This document shows positions 8,744-19,980 of a stretch of DNA of 64,000 nt, piece after piece; positions within the stretch are counted from its first letter, which is position 1; every line of letters starts with the position of its first letter. Under the pieces are notes generated by a model. It made no database searches. It saw only the letters and a program-made list of their open reading frames with translations, and was not told where the DNA came from. The DNA lies in the NCBI RefSeq assembly GCF_947499265.1, contig NZ_CANMNK010000002.1, forward strand, positions 496,001 to 560,000, written 5' to 3'. The position numbers and the translations under genes were made by a program. The stretch comes from an uncultured Roseobacter sp. (GTDB lineage Bacteria > Pseudomonadota > Alphaproteobacteria > Rhodobacterales > Rhodobacteraceae).

Positions 8744-9637
8744 CTAGATGCCGTGCATCAGCCCTCTGTCCAGACGGGCGATGGGGGCAAAGAACCTGCT
8801 CATCGGCGGCCACCAGACCCAGGTGCCCCCCAGCCGGTGGGCCCGCGCGCCCGTGCCCAGCTTGAAACGTGCCAGTCCCTGGCCCTCTTCGGTATCGATC
8901 AGGCCCAGCTCAAGGTCGTCGATCCCTTTCTTCTGCGCCCAGCAGATCACCTCCCACATCAGCAGCGTATGCGCGGATGCAATGCGGCCCGAGGGACGCG
9001 CATGGCCAATGTGATAAGTGGCTGTCGTTCCGTGTCGCAGGATCAGCATGGCGGCCACCGGTTCGCGGCCCCAAAAGGCGGTGAAGAGCTTGGATTGGCT
9101 GGGGTTTTCGCGCCCGTAGGCGAGCGTCAAAGCCGTAGGCCAACTGCGATACCGACGCTGACTTTGCTGCAAGGCATCGGCTTGCAGCAGCCAATGCGCT
9201 TGATCATCCGGCATGTTCTGCCGCTTCACCCGCAGGTCCTGGTTTTGTGCGTGTCGTAGCCGGTTGCGCCATTTCTGATGCAGGTTCGCCTTCAGCGTTC
9301 CAAGATCGGGCCGCAGATCCAGCCGGGCGACCGTATTAGGGCTGACCAGCGGCAGCGCGCCGATCCTGTCCAGCGGCAGGGGCATCTCCGGCGACAGGAT
9401 GACCGGCCCCCTCGACCCCAGGCTTTTTGCAGCGGTCAACAGAGCCTCGGGTGATGCGGTTTGCGGTCTGCTGATCATGTGAACCGGCAAGGGGCCAAAG
9501 CTGCGGTGCACCGCTAGGGTCCCTTCCTCCAGGCGCCGGACGGGTTGGCCCAAGGCGCGCAGCGTTCGTTCAAAGGCATCGCTTTGCTGAAGGGGGATCG
9601 GATCGGCGGTGGGGGCGGCATCAAACATGTCAGCCAT
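8744..9637 (-). CDS. FemAB-like GNAT acyltransferase
   Basis: Probable acyltransferase with a double-GNAT, FemAB-like layout. The 297 residues include the characteristic basic helix NLHQKWRNRLRHAQ near residue 140, LFTAFWGREPVAAMLIL, then HIGHARPSGR and HTLLMWEVICWAQKKGIDDLELG, as in proteins that use aminoacyl or acyl donors in envelope work. No signal peptide or membrane helix is seen. The start ATG lies inside a large inverted repeat shared with the divergent small membrane protein; an alternative start is the ATG three codons later. Substrate is unknown. Confidence 0.75.
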   Translation of the reverse strand: MADMFDAAPTADPIPLQQSDAFERTLRALGQPVRRLEEGTLAVHRSFGPLPVHMISRPQTASPEALLTAAKSLGSRGPVILSPEMPLPLDRIGALPLVSPNTVARLDLRPDLGTLKANLHQKWRNRLRHAQNQDLRVKRQNMPDDQAHWLLQADALQQSQRRYRSWPTALTLAYGRENPSQSKLFTAFWGREPVAAMLILRHGTTATYHIGHARPSGRIASAHTLLMWEVICWAQKKGIDDLELGLIDTEEGQGLARFKLGTGARAHRLGGTWVWWPPMSRFFAPIARLDRGLMHGI

Positions 9638-9678
9638 TAACCGGGTATAAACCTAATTGCCGGTTAATGGGTGACATG
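9626..9678. repeat. 53-bp near-perfect inverted repeat spanning two divergent start codons
   Basis: Left arm 9626-9644 and right arm 9660-9678 are reverse complements over 19 bp with one mismatch (arm: CCGGTTAATGGSTGACATG). The spacer is 15 bp and A/T-rich. Each arm holds an ATG start and a second in-frame ATG of its own gene, so both products begin M-(A/G)-D-M. Confidence 0.9.
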
Positions 9679-9807
9679 AAAAAGACTGTTCAAGGCGTTG
9701 CCGCCCCCGCACCCCGCATGACAAAGACCGCCGCATTCCTGATCGCGACCGGCATGTCGATCCCGGTCTTCGCGATCCTGTCGCTGGTGGAGTGGCTCTG
9801 GTTCTAG
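9667..9807 (+). CDS. Small single-pass membrane protein
   Basis: A 46-residue product (43 if the ATG at 9676 is used). A basic N-terminus (KK, R, K) is followed by one hydrophobic helix ([21 protein letters not shown]) and ends in Glu-Trp-Leu-Trp-Phe. It is divergent from the FemAB-like gene with only 29 bp between start codons, and its stop overlaps the tyrS stop tail to tail. Ribosome sites are weak for both starts. The codon pattern and clean transmembrane helix suggest a real gene; function is unknown. Confidence 0.55.
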   Translation: MGDMKKTVQGVAAPAPRMTKTAAFLIATGMSIPVFAILSLVEWLWF

Positions 9808-11054
9808 GCCAGCTGCACCAAGGCATGCCGCTTCTTGCCCGCGCTGAGTTTGATTGGGCTTGAAAGCGCACCTGCGTCGATCATCAGCCCGGCATTGGTC
9901 AGCGGCTGATCATCCAGACGCGCGCCGTTTTCCGCAATCAGGCGCTTGGCCTCCTTGCCCGAGCCTGCAAGGCCTGACTTCACGATCAGCTGCACGATGG
10001 AAATACCATCACCGAGGTCTGACGCGCTTAGTGTCAACGTGGGCAGATCGTCACCGACCCCGCCCTTTTCAAATACCTCCCGCGCCGTTGCTTCAGCCGC
10101 CGCTGCGGCATCAGCCCCGTGCAAAAGCGTCGTGACCTCCCCCGCCAGCCGCGCCTTGGCCTCGTTGATCTCGGCCCCCTGCAGCGCGCCCAGCCGATCA
10201 CATTCGTCGACCGGCAGTTCGGTGAAAAGCTTGAGGAATTTGCCGACATCGGCATCCGCCACATTGCGCCACCACTGCCAGAATTGATAAGATGACATCA
10301 TGTCTTCGTTCAGCCAGACAGCGCCTTCGGCAGATTTGCCCATCTTCTTGCCATCCGCGCGCGTGACCAGCGGCGTGGTCAACCCGTAAGCGTCCTCGCC
10401 GTCAACACGCCGGATCAGATCAGCGCCGGAAACGATGTTGCCCCATTGATCGGAGCCCCCCATCTGCAACCGGCAATCGTAGCGGCGATGCAGTTCCAGA
10501 TAATCATAGGATTGCAGCAACATGTAGTTGAATTCGATGAAGGACAGCGCCTGTTCGCGGTCCAGCCGCGACTTCACACTCTCAAACGCGAGCAGCCGGT
10601 TGATCGTAAAATGCCGCCCGATGTCGCGCAGGAAATCGATGTATTTCAATTGGTCAAGCCATTCGGCGTTGTTGACCAACGGTGAATCCAGCGGCCCGTC
10701 GCCATAAGAGATATAGCGTGAGAAGACCTTGCGGATGCCTTCGGCGTTCGCATTGATCTGATCGACCGAGAGGATCTTGCGCATCTCGTCCTTGCCCGAG
10801 GGGTCGCCGACCTTGGTGGTGCCGCCACCCATCAGGGTGATCGGCCGGTGCCCGGTCTTTTGCAGCCAGCGCAGCAGCATGATCTGCACAAGATTGCCGA
10901 TGTGCAGGCTGGTCGCGGTCAGATCGAAGCCGATGTAGCCGGTCACGACACCCTTCACCATCCGCTCGTCCAGTTCCTGCAGATTGGTGCAGTCGGCGAT
11001 GAAGCCGCGGCTGCTGAGTTCGTTCAGGAAATCCGATTTGGGGTGGTAGGTCAT
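9804..11054 (-). CDS. tyrS: Tyrosyl-tRNA synthetase
   Basis: Charges tRNA-Tyr. The product is 416 residues from [10 protein letters not shown]; an upstream extension into the anmK region is not supported. The class I motifs are HIGN at 51-54 (His-Ile-Gly-Asn in place of HIGH, seen in related alphaproteobacterial forms) and KMGKS near residue 235. The tyrosine pocket DQWGN is intact (GGSDQWGNI). A C-terminal S4 RNA-binding domain starts near residue 345 ([17 protein letters not shown]). It is divergent from anmK over 64 bp. Confidence 0.96.
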   Translation of the reverse strand: MTYHPKSDFLNELSSRGFIADCTNLQELDERMVKGVVTGYIGFDLTATSLHIGNLVQIMLLRWLQKTGHRPITLMGGGTTKVGDPSGKDEMRKILSVDQINANAEGIRKVFSRYISYGDGPLDSPLVNNAEWLDQLKYIDFLRDIGRHFTINRLLAFESVKSRLDREQALSFIEFNYMLLQSYDYLELHRRYDCRLQMGGSDQWGNIVSGADLIRRVDGEDAYGLTTPLVTRADGKKMGKSAEGAVWLNEDMMSSYQFWQWWRNVADADVGKFLKLFTELPVDECDRLGALQGAEINEAKARLAGEVTTLLHGADAAAAAEATAREVFEKGGVGDDLPTLTLSASDLGDGISIVQLIVKSGLAGSGKEAKRLIAENGARLDDQPLTNAGLMIDAGALSSPIKLSAGKKRHALVQLA

Positions 11055-11118
11055 CTTGCTTGCTCTCGGCTTGAATTGCGCCCACTCTATAGGCGGTGAG
11101 CAGACAAAGGAAAAGGCT

Positions 11119-12243
11119 TTGAAAAGGGCCATCGAAAAAACGGGCACCCTCACGGCATTGGGCGCGATGAGCGGCACCTCTCTGGATGGCGTGGACGCGG
11201 CCGTGGTGAGGACGGACGGGCACCGGATCGCAGGGTTCGGGCGCACATCCTACCGCGGCTATTCCGCTGAGGAGCAGGCCGTTTTGCGTACCGCATTGGG
11301 GCAGTGGTCCGGGGATGTGGTGGAGGCGGCCACCGATGTGGTGGAGCAGGCGCATCTGGCCCTGCTTGAGCCCTATGACGAGGTCGATCTGGTAGGGTTT
11401 CACGGCCAGACGCTGGCCCATGCTCCGCGCACAAAGGGCACCTTGCAAGTGGGTGACGGCGCATGGCTGTCCGAAGCGCTCGGGCGTCCGGTGGTCTGGG
11501 ATTTCCGCACCGCAGACGTGGAACTTGGGGGCGAGGGCGCGCCGCTGGCCCCGTTTTTCCATTTTGCCTGCGCCAAACACATCCGCGCCACTGATCCCGT
11601 GGCCTTTCTGAACCTTGGCGGCGTGGGCAACCTGACCTATGTTGATCCGTCCTTTGAGCGCCCGGAAGAGCCCGGTGCGCTTCTGGCCTTTGACACCGGT
11701 CCTGCGAATGCGCCGCTCAATGATCTGCTGCAGGCGCGCCGGGGGCTGGCCTTTGACAAGGGGGGTGAAATTGCCCGGCGCGGCACGGTGGAGCAGGGCG
11801 CGCTGGAGCTTTTCCTCGCAGAGCCTTACTTTTCAAAAATACCACCCAAATCTCTGGATCGAAACGATTTTTCGGAGATGATCGCCCTGGTGGCCGAGTT
11901 GAATGATGGCGATGCCGCGGCGACGCTAACGGCGATGTGTGCAGCAGGCGTGGCCGAAGGCATGCAGCACTGCCCGCAGCCGCCGGCACAGGTGTTGGTC
12001 ACGGGCGGTGGGCGCCATAATCCGGTGTTGATGCAAATGCTCGCAGTGTCGCTGGATTGCCCGGTTGCCCCGGTAGAGGACGTGGGGCTGGACGGCGATA
12101 TGCTGGAAGCGCAGGCCTTCGCCTATCTGGCCGTCCGCGTTGCGCGGGGCCTGCCGACATCCTGTCCCGGCACCACCGGGGTGCGGGCCGCGGTGGGCGG
12201 CGGTGTTGTGAGCTGGCCAAAGGCAACGGACATCGCTGTCTGA
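11119..12243 (+). CDS. anmK: Anhydro-N-acetylmuramic acid kinase
   Basis: Phosphorylates and opens anhydroMurNAc in peptidoglycan recycling. The N-terminal [49 protein letters not shown] and VTGGGRHNP blocks are the family signatures. I place the start at a TTG preceded by AAAGGAAAAG, giving 374 residues; the first in-frame ATG would lie inside the substrate motif. MurQ, its usual metabolic partner, is not in the window. Confidence 0.93.
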   Translation: MKRAIEKTGTLTALGAMSGTSLDGVDAAVVRTDGHRIAGFGRTSYRGYSAEEQAVLRTALGQWSGDVVEAATDVVEQAHLALLEPYDEVDLVGFHGQTLAHAPRTKGTLQVGDGAWLSEALGRPVVWDFRTADVELGGEGAPLAPFFHFACAKHIRATDPVAFLNLGGVGNLTYVDPSFERPEEPGALLAFDTGPANAPLNDLLQARRGLAFDKGGEIARRGTVEQGALELFLAEPYFSKIPPKSLDRNDFSEMIALVAELNDGDAAATLTAMCAAGVAEGMQHCPQPPAQVLVTGGGRHNPVLMQMLAVSLDCPVAPVEDVGLDGDMLEAQAFAYLAVRVARGLPTSCPGTTGVRAAVGGGVVSWPKATDIAV

Positions 12244-12266
12244 GCAGGGGAGACGAGCACGGGGCT

Positions 12267-12686
12267 TCAGCCGCGCGGGATATCGAACCCGTTATCGGCG
12301 AGCGTAAACCCGTCGAATTGAAAGCCCGGCGAGACGGTACAGCTGACCAGAGTATAGGCGCCCGTGCTGCGCGCCGCCTGCCAGTGATCTTTGGGCACGA
12401 TGATCTGCGGCGCACCCTTTGACAAATCGGGGGTCAAGAGATGATCGCGCGCCGGGCCCGCATCCGTGGCGCTCATCGATAAAACCAGCGGTGCGCCTGC
12501 ATGATAGAGCCAGATTTCGGTGGCATCCACCCGGTGCCAATGGCTGGATTCCCCCGCGGCCAACAAAAAGTAGATGCAGGTGCCGCTGGGACGCCCGTCA
12601 TTTTCGGCAATCCATGTCTGCCGAAAATGTCCGCCCTCGGGATGCGGCGCGAGGCGCAGACGCGCGATGATCTCTTGTGCTGTCAT
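12267..12686 (-). CDS. Cupin-fold DUF985 protein
   Basis: A 139-residue cupin of the DUF985 family. It has PHPEGGHFRQTW near residue 13, IYFLLAAGESSHWHRVDATEIWLYHAG (metal-type His pair HWH with Glu), then APQIIVPKDHWQAA and a final SPGFQFDGFTLADN that marks this family. It is convergent with anmK (23 bp) and divergent from the oxidoreductase gene. Catalytic role is not established for the family. Confidence 0.85.
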   Translation of the reverse strand: MTAQEIIARLRLAPHPEGGHFRQTWIAENDGRPSGTCIYFLLAAGESSHWHRVDATEIWLYHAGAPLVLSMSATDAGPARDHLLTPDLSKGAPQIIVPKDHWQAARSTGAYTLVSCTVSPGFQFDGFTLADNGFDIPRG

Positions 12687-12733
12687 GGGGGCAGGTTAAT
12701 CTCAGGGTACCTGAGGGCCAAGAGGCATTCGTC

Positions 12734-13802
12734 ATGAAAGTGATCATCGTTGGGGCCGGCATCATCGGTGCGTTGACCGCCTTTCGGCTGGCGGAACGTG
12801 GTGCAGAGGTCACGGTGATTGACGCCGGTCAGCCTGCGGGTGCGGCCTCGGGGGCGTCTTTTGGATGGACCAACGCCAGTTTTCATGCCGATCAGGATCA
12901 TTTCAACCTGCGTTTGGCGGCGATCGCGGCGCATCGCCGCCTTGGCGCGGATCTGCAAAGCGATGCGATCAGATGGCCGGGGTGCCTGTGCTGGGAAGCA
13001 CAAGGCGATGCCTTTGATGAACAGCACAAGGCTTTGAAAGCGCTGGGATATGCGGTTTCCGAGGTCTCCGCACAAGCGTTTGCCGAACTGGAGCCGTCGG
13101 TCGTTGCCCCATCTCGCGCCTTGCATTTTGCGGATGAAGGAGCGGTGGATCTGGCCCAATTGGCCTCCGAAGCGCTGCAGGCAGGCGCGCGCCATGGTGT
13201 TCGTGTACTGGCCGGGCTGTCGGTCACCGCGCTGCAAGAGACATCAGGGCGGATCGCCGGGGTGCAAACACTCGCCGGGGTGCTGACCGCAGACCGGGTC
13301 ATTGTCGCGGCAGGTGTGGCAACGGAACAGCTGATGGCCGAGGTGGGCGCGCCCGTGCCGATGCTGCGACGGCCGGGATTGATGGTGCGGTCGGAACCCT
13401 TGCCGCCCTTGCTGAATCATATTCTGGTCAGCCCGGAGCAGGAACTGCGGCAGACGCCGCAGGGCCATTTGCTAGCGCCCACCTCCGCCTGGCATCAAGG
13501 AGACAACAGCGACACCGTGCCAGAGCCGCTGGATGCGCTGGCCAACAGGACTATGGCGCGGGTGCAAGAGATGATCGGACGGCAGGTCGCTTGGGATCAG
13601 GTGACGCTTGCGTTTCGACCGGTGCCGCAGGATGGGTTGCCGGTGATCGGGGCCTGCGGGCCGGCGGGGCTTTACGTGACGGTCATGCACTCCGGCGCGA
13701 CGCTTGCACCCCTGGTTGCTGAACTGGCCGCAGCGGAAGTGATGGAAAGCGCGCTCAGCAATACGCAACTGGCACTGCTGTCGCCCTACCGGCCTGCGCG
13801 GT

Positions 13803-13813
<11 letters not shown>
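12734..13813 (+). CDS. FAD-dependent amino-acid-type oxidoreductase
   Basis: DAO-family flavoprotein of 359 residues. The dinucleotide motif VGAGIIGALTAFRLAERGAEVTVID is right at the start, which fixes the ATG; the longer in-frame form would overlap the cupin gene. Later landmarks are ADRVIVAAGVATEQL and the C-terminal FAD region RPVPQDGLPVIGACG with HSGATLAPLVAELAAAEV. Such enzymes oxidise amino acids, sarcosine or related amines. The stop overlaps the next, convergent acetyltransferase by 11 bp. Substrate is unknown. Confidence 0.85.
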
Positions 13814-15626
<1,813 letters not shown>

Positions 15627-15650
15627 GGGCCGTGGACGTTAAGGAAAGGG

Positions 15651-16523
15651 TCAGGCGCTGTTAGCGCGAACATTCCCCTCCCGCCAAAGGGTATAGAGCC
15701 CCGAGGCCACGATGATGAAGGCGCCTGTCAGGGTCCAGAGGTCCGGGTTTTCGTTAAAGACCGCAATGCCCACGACGAGCGCGAATATGATGCGCGAATA
15801 GCGAAAGGGGGTGACGAAACTAACCTCGCCAATGCGCATGGCAGCGACGATGAGATAGTAGGCAACAATGCCGATGAGCAGCGCGATGATCAGGTAAACC
15901 CAGTTGGCGGTGCTGACGGTGACCAGCGCGCTGCTGTTGATCCACATCAGCAGTGCCGCAGAGGGGATCAGCACGAGAAACGCCAGGAAGCTAAGTTGCA
16001 AGGAGGATGTCTCCCGCGGCACCCGGCGTGTGGCCAGATCGCGGATGCCAAGCCCGACAACCCCCTGCAGGGCAAAGAGCGAGAGCCAGTCGAAAGCCTC
16101 CATGCCCGGGCGGATGATCAGCAACACCCCAAAGAACCCCACGATGATCGCCGACCAACGCCGCCAGCCCACCTTTTCCTGCAGAAACAGCGCGGCCCCC
16201 AGGGTCACAAAGAGCGGTGTCGCCTGCAGGATGGCCGAGGCCGAAGAGAGCGGCGTGAGCGCGATGGCCGTCACGAATCCAAGCGTGCCGACCAGTTCGC
16301 CAAAAGCGCGCAGCGCAATGACGGGTGTCAGCATCGCGCGGGTGAAAAGCGCCTGGCCCTGTAGCACGAGAAGGAGGCCGACAAGCACCGCGCTGCCCAG
16401 TCCCAGCATGCCGATGATCTGCCCCACGGGCAGCTCCACGGCGAGGAATTTAATTAGCATGTCCTCGATTGCAAAGCCGAGCATCGCCAGGACCATGAAG
16501 GTCGCGCCGCGTAGGTTTTCCAT
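15651..16523 (-). CDS. EamA-family (DMT) permease
   Basis: Ten-helix drug/metabolite transporter of 290 residues. Two EamA repeats are visible: the first begins MENLRGATFMVLAMLGFAIEDMLIK, and its end is marked by ASAILQATPLFVTLGAALFLQEKVGWRRW near residue 110; the second ends with the pattern FRYSRIIFALVVGIAVFNENPDLWTLTGAFIIVASG. It acts in the inner membrane as a probable exporter; substrate is unknown. A perfect-looking AAAGGAGG lies 25 bp upstream of the ATG, but the closer AAAGGG at usual spacing probably serves as the ribosome site. Confidence 0.85.
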   Translation of the reverse strand: MENLRGATFMVLAMLGFAIEDMLIKFLAVELPVGQIIGMLGLGSAVLVGLLLVLQGQALFTRAMLTPVIALRAFGELVGTLGFVTAIALTPLSSASAILQATPLFVTLGAALFLQEKVGWRRWSAIIVGFFGVLLIIRPGMEAFDWLSLFALQGVVGLGIRDLATRRVPRETSSLQLSFLAFLVLIPSAALLMWINSSALVTVSTANWVYLIIALLIGIVAYYLIVAAMRIGEVSFVTPFRYSRIIFALVVGIAVFNENPDLWTLTGAFIIVASGLYTLWREGNVRANSA

Positions 16524-16556
16524 TGACTGCCCTTTGGTAGAAGTGCCTGCCTCCTT

Positions 16557-16724
16557 TCAGAAATCCAGGCCAGGGTCAATCTGGCGCGGCATCGGGCGAC
16601 GGGGTGGGGCGGGATGTTTTGATCTGACCGCTGCGGCCTTCTGCGCATCAGCAATCAGGGATCGTAGGTGGGGAAGGTCGCGCGTGGCACGCGCAAGGAA
16701 AAAAATGCTGAAATTTGCGATCAT
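16557..16724 (-). CDS. Possible small protein upstream of the EamA permease
   Basis: A 55-codon ORF (70 from an earlier ATG at 16769) reading toward the EamA gene, 33 bp away. Composition looks protein-like: a hydrophobic start, ARATRDLPHLRSLIADAQKA, then a Pro/Arg-rich tail ending QIDPGLDF. No clear ribosome site or known domain is seen. The rest of this nearly 300-bp gap shows nothing I can name. Confidence 0.35.
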   Translation of the reverse strand: MIANFSIFFLARATRDLPHLRSLIADAQKAAAVRSKHPAPPRRPMPRQIDPGLDF

Positions 16725-16822
16725 TTTGACGGTGCAGAATTCGTGCGCTGTTAACTCTGGGTCGGGCATGCTCAGACAATCGTGTTGGAGTGTTTGTGGT
16801 TCGGTTCATTGCGAGGGATGTC

Positions 16823-17794
16823 ATGCAGGTTAACCAGTCGTTGAATGCCTATACTGTGTCCTTGTTTCAAGCTGCCGCCTCAGCGGCCAAGGTCGAACCG
16901 TCCGTCGGCCCACCTGGACCAGCAAGCAGTTTTGCGCCCGCCGCGACAACAGAAATGACGGGTATTTATAGTGACCCGCGCATCGGTCCGACACCCGCCG
17001 TTGCTTTCTCGGAGACCACGCAGAGGATACTGGATGCGATCCACTCCCTGATCAGCAATGAGTTGAAAACCATCGGAGCGACGTTTCGTCAGATGGTCGA
17101 AACGGATCTGGAGTTTGAGCCGGAAGACAGATTGCCGGAGAGTACCAAATACACCGATCTCACAAATGAGCAGATGCGGGGACTGTCTGAGGAGACCCGC
17201 GACGCCGGCCTCCTTGAGCTCAAGTTTTCCATTATCTCGGCTCTTGCAACAAAGGACGCCGCCAGCTTGAAGGGCGCGGGTTCTATTCTTTTCGGTGAAA
17301 AATACGTCGAAATGAGCACCGAAGAACTGGTGGAGCACCAGATAAACACGCTGGTGGATGGTCAGATCGGAGCCATAAAAAAAGCTATAGAGATGTCGCG
17401 CGGGGAGGACTTCACTACGTTCTCCGAGGGGACGCGCGATCCGACAGGTGTGCTCGACTCCATGACCGAAGAGGAAGTGGAAATCCTGCGTAACGATTTG
17501 CTGGCGCAACGCAGAGCGGAATACAAACGCGGAGAGCTGGATTTCAACATCAACGTCTTTGCGAGTACCCATGCCGCCAACTATGACAAGATCCACAAGA
17601 CGCTGAACATGGCCACGGGGGAGACAGTGGTGAATGAGGCGAACACCGTCGTCTTTGACGAGGCCTGGGAGCTGAGCGAGCGCAAGAAAGCCTCCTTCCA
17701 GCGCCTGCTCATCGGGGAGGGAGAGTTCTTTGAGGATAATCTGGAGAGATTTGGGGTTTACGCGGAGGAGTACCTGAGGGACATCGCGTCCTGA
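16823..17794 (+). CDS. Unknown protein, alpha-helical, orphan-like
   Basis: A 323-residue product from an ATG with GAGGG upstream; 11 more residues are possible from an earlier start. I do not recognise a family. There is no signal peptide or membrane helix. After a Pro/Ala-rich segment (residues 28-50) the rest is mostly charged helices, such as ETTQRILDAIHSLISNELK, SMTEEEVEILRNDLLAQRR and EAWELSERKKASFQRLL. Codon use differs from neighbours: ATA, AAA and TTT are more frequent, and the GC is visibly lower. It stands alone, convergent with fur. It could be a transferred gene. Confidence 0.75.
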   Translation: MQVNQSLNAYTVSLFQAAASAAKVEPSVGPPGPASSFAPAATTEMTGIYSDPRIGPTPAVAFSETTQRILDAIHSLISNELKTIGATFRQMVETDLEFEPEDRLPESTKYTDLTNEQMRGLSEETRDAGLLELKFSIISALATKDAASLKGAGSILFGEKYVEMSTEELVEHQINTLVDGQIGAIKKAIEMSRGEDFTTFSEGTRDPTGVLDSMTEEEVEILRNDLLAQRRAEYKRGELDFNINVFASTHAANYDKIHKTLNMATGETVVNEANTVVFDEAWELSERKKASFQRLLIGEGEFFEDNLERFGVYAEEYLRDIAS

Positions 17795-17879
17795 CGAAGC
17801 GCTTGCAGATGGCGGAATGGACTGCTGTGGGAGAATTGACGCTGAGAAGGCCGGCCCGGGGCCGTGCGACCGGAGGAGT

Positions 17880-18293
17880 TCAGCGCTTTTTCAGCGGTAC
17901 GCCGTAAAGCTCCAACCGGTGGCCGCGCAGCTCATAGCCCAGTTTGCGCGCGATGCGGTCCTGTAGTTCCTCGATTTCGGCATCGACGAATTCGATGACC
18001 TCGCCGGAATTCATATCGATCAGGTGATCATGATGATCCCGCTCGGCATCCTCGTAGCGGGCTCGACCGTCGCCGAATTCCAACTTGTCCAGAATGCCCG
18101 CCTCTTCGAATAGCTTCACCGTCCGGTAGACGGTCGCAATCGAGATGCCTGCGTCGATGGCAGAGGCACGGGCATAGAGCTCTTCGACATCGGGGTGATC
18201 GTCGCTGTCTTCCAGCACCTGGGCAATCACGCGCCGCTGACCCGTCATGCGCAGGCCTTTCGCTTCGCAGCGTTTGATGATGGATTTGCTCAT
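17880..18293 (-). CDS. Fur/Mur-family metal regulator
   Basis: Metal-sensing repressor of 137 residues. The winged helix has LRMTGQRRVIAQVLEDSDDHPDVEELY and the recognition helix ISIATVYRTVKLFEEAGIL. The metal site includes ERDHHDHLIDMNSGEVIEF. The two CxxC zinc pairs of many Fur proteins are missing (only one Cys, near residue 9), as in the alphaproteobacterial branch where this protein responds to manganese and is called Mur. The sit or mnt genes are not in the window. A sense of iron versus manganese cannot be read from sequence alone. Confidence 0.88.
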   Translation of the reverse strand: MSKSIIKRCEAKGLRMTGQRRVIAQVLEDSDDHPDVEELYARASAIDAGISIATVYRTVKLFEEAGILDKLEFGDGRARYEDAERDHHDHLIDMNSGEVIEFVDAEIEELQDRIARKLGYELRGHRLELYGVPLKKR

Positions 18294-18640
18294 GCCGGTG
18301 CCCTTGATTTCTGGCCTGCAGGTTTAACGGTATTTCGCATCAGCATCCAGACGCGTTTTGAAGCTTTCAGTTGACTTCCGGGGCATAAACCCCCATGTGC
18401 CATCTCAAGCGATGCCTTCTGCCGCGTGAGCAGTCATGAGCGCCCCGGGAAACACCCGCAAGCGGCGCATCATTCCGAAAGGCGCGCTTTGTGTTCCCAA
18501 AATCACGCGTGGGTCCAGACGCTGCGGACAGGTGCAGGCATTTGGCCTCGCTTGCGATCCGTTTTGCGTGTCCCAAGCGGTGCCCGATGCGGCGCAGCAA
18601 GAATAATGATGTACCTACATGGTATGCTGGAAAGAATTGA
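18294..18640. other. 347-bp gap upstream of the RhlE-like helicase
   Basis: Between fur and the helicase no convincing gene is seen. A 72-codon plus-strand ORF overlaps the helicase start by 4 bp but has the His/Arg/Cys-rich composition of a chance frame. The stretch could be a long 5' leader, common for cold-regulated DEAD-box genes, together with the fur promoter. Confidence 0.5.
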
Positions 18641-19954
18641 ATGAGCGATTTTGACATGATGGATCTGCCACCGAAACTGGTGGCGCGCCTGAATGAAATG
18701 GGTATGAAAGATCCGACCCCGATCCAGAAACAGGCGATCCCGCACGCGCTGAACGGGCGGGATGTAATGGGTCTGGCGCAGACCGGCACCGGCAAGACGG
18801 CCGCCTTTGGTGTGCCGCTGGTGGCGCAGATGCTGGAACTTGAAGGGCGCCCTGCGCCCAAATCCGTGCGCGGGCTGGTGCTGGCCCCAACGCGCGAATT
18901 GGCGACACAGATCAGCGTGAACCTGCGCGGCTTTGCCGAGAAAACGCAGATCAGGGTGGCGATGGTTGTGGGCGGCCAGTCGATCAACAACCAGATCAAG
19001 CGGCTGGAGCGGGGGGTTGACCTGCTGGTGGCCACGCCCGGGCGGTTGCTCGACCTGATGGACCGGCGTGCGGTGCGGCTTGACGAGGCGGTGTTCCTGG
19101 TGCTCGACGAGGCGGATCAGATGCTGGACATGGGCTTTATCCATGATCTGCGCAAGATCGCGAACGTGATCCCCAAGGACCGCCAGACCATGCTGTTTTC
19201 GGCCACGATGCCCAAACAGATGAACGAATTGGCGCAAAGCTATCTGCGCAGCCCCATTCGTGTGGAAGTGTCCCCCCCCGGCAAGGCCGCGGATAAGGTC
19301 ACGCAGGAAGTACACTTCATCGCGAAATCCGAAAAAGCAGGGCTGCTGATCGAGATGCTGGACAAGCACCGCGACGAACGCGCGCTGGTCTTTGGCCGCA
19401 CCAAACACGGCTCCGAAAAGCTGATGAAGACGCTGGTGAAGGCGGGTTATGCCGCCGGGTCGATCCATGGCAACAAATCACAGGGCCAGCGGGACCGGGC
19501 GATTGCCGCCTTCAAATCCGGGGAGATCAAGGTGCTGGTGGCCACGGATGTGGCGGCGCGTGGCCTCGATATTCCCGATGTGAAACACGTCTACAACTAC
19601 GACCTGCCGAATGTGCCGGACAACTATGTGCACCGGATCGGCCGCACCGCGCGGGCGGGCAAAGATGGCGCGGCGATTGCCTTTTGCGCCCCTGACGAGA
19701 TGGGCGAATTGAAGGCCATTCAGAAAACCATGGGCGTTGCGATCCCTGTAGGATCCGGACGGCCCTGGGAAGCGATGGACATTCCCGAAGGCACCAAACC
19801 GAAAGGTCGCGGACGGGGTCGGGGACGCGGTGGGCGTCCGCAAGGCGGCGGCGCCAGTACCGGCGGTCAGCAACCGCAGGGCAAGAAACCCGGTGGTGGT
19901 CGCAGACGTCGCCGGGGTGGCAAGCCGGGTGGCGGCGGTCAGCGCGCCGCCTGA
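18641..19954 (+). CDS. rhlE: DEAD-box RNA helicase, RhlE-like
   Basis: ATP-dependent RNA helicase for ribosome assembly and RNA decay. 437 residues with the full motif set: Q-motif PTPIQKQAIP, Walker A AQTGTGKTAAFG near residue 46, PTRELA, VLDEADQMLDMGF, SATMP, then TDVAARGLD and HRIGRTARAGK. From about residue 375 the tail is Arg/Gly/Pro-rich with RGRGRG and GGQQPQG blocks, a likely RNA-binding extension. GGAAAG precedes the ATG. An intrinsic terminator follows. Confidence 0.92.
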   Translation: MSDFDMMDLPPKLVARLNEMGMKDPTPIQKQAIPHALNGRDVMGLAQTGTGKTAAFGVPLVAQMLELEGRPAPKSVRGLVLAPTRELATQISVNLRGFAEKTQIRVAMVVGGQSINNQIKRLERGVDLLVATPGRLLDLMDRRAVRLDEAVFLVLDEADQMLDMGFIHDLRKIANVIPKDRQTMLFSATMPKQMNELAQSYLRSPIRVEVSPPGKAADKVTQEVHFIAKSEKAGLLIEMLDKHRDERALVFGRTKHGSEKLMKTLVKAGYAAGSIHGNKSQGQRDRAIAAFKSGEIKVLVATDVAARGLDIPDVKHVYNYDLPNVPDNYVHRIGRTARAGKDGAAIAFCAPDEMGELKAIQKTMGVAIPVGSGRPWEAMDIPEGTKPKGRGRGRGRGGRPQGGGASTGGQQPQGKKPGGGRRRRRGGKPGGGGQRAA

Positions 19955-19980
19955 AGCCAGCGTTCAGGATGAGAGTGACA

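Noticed and set aside
18426-18644. 72-codon ORF that overlaps the helicase start by 4 bp.
   Set aside because: His/Arg/Cys-rich composition and no ribosome site; likely chance.
18503-19468. 321-codon open frame antisense to the helicase gene.
   Set aside because: Shadow of a GC-rich gene; helicase motifs are on the plus strand.
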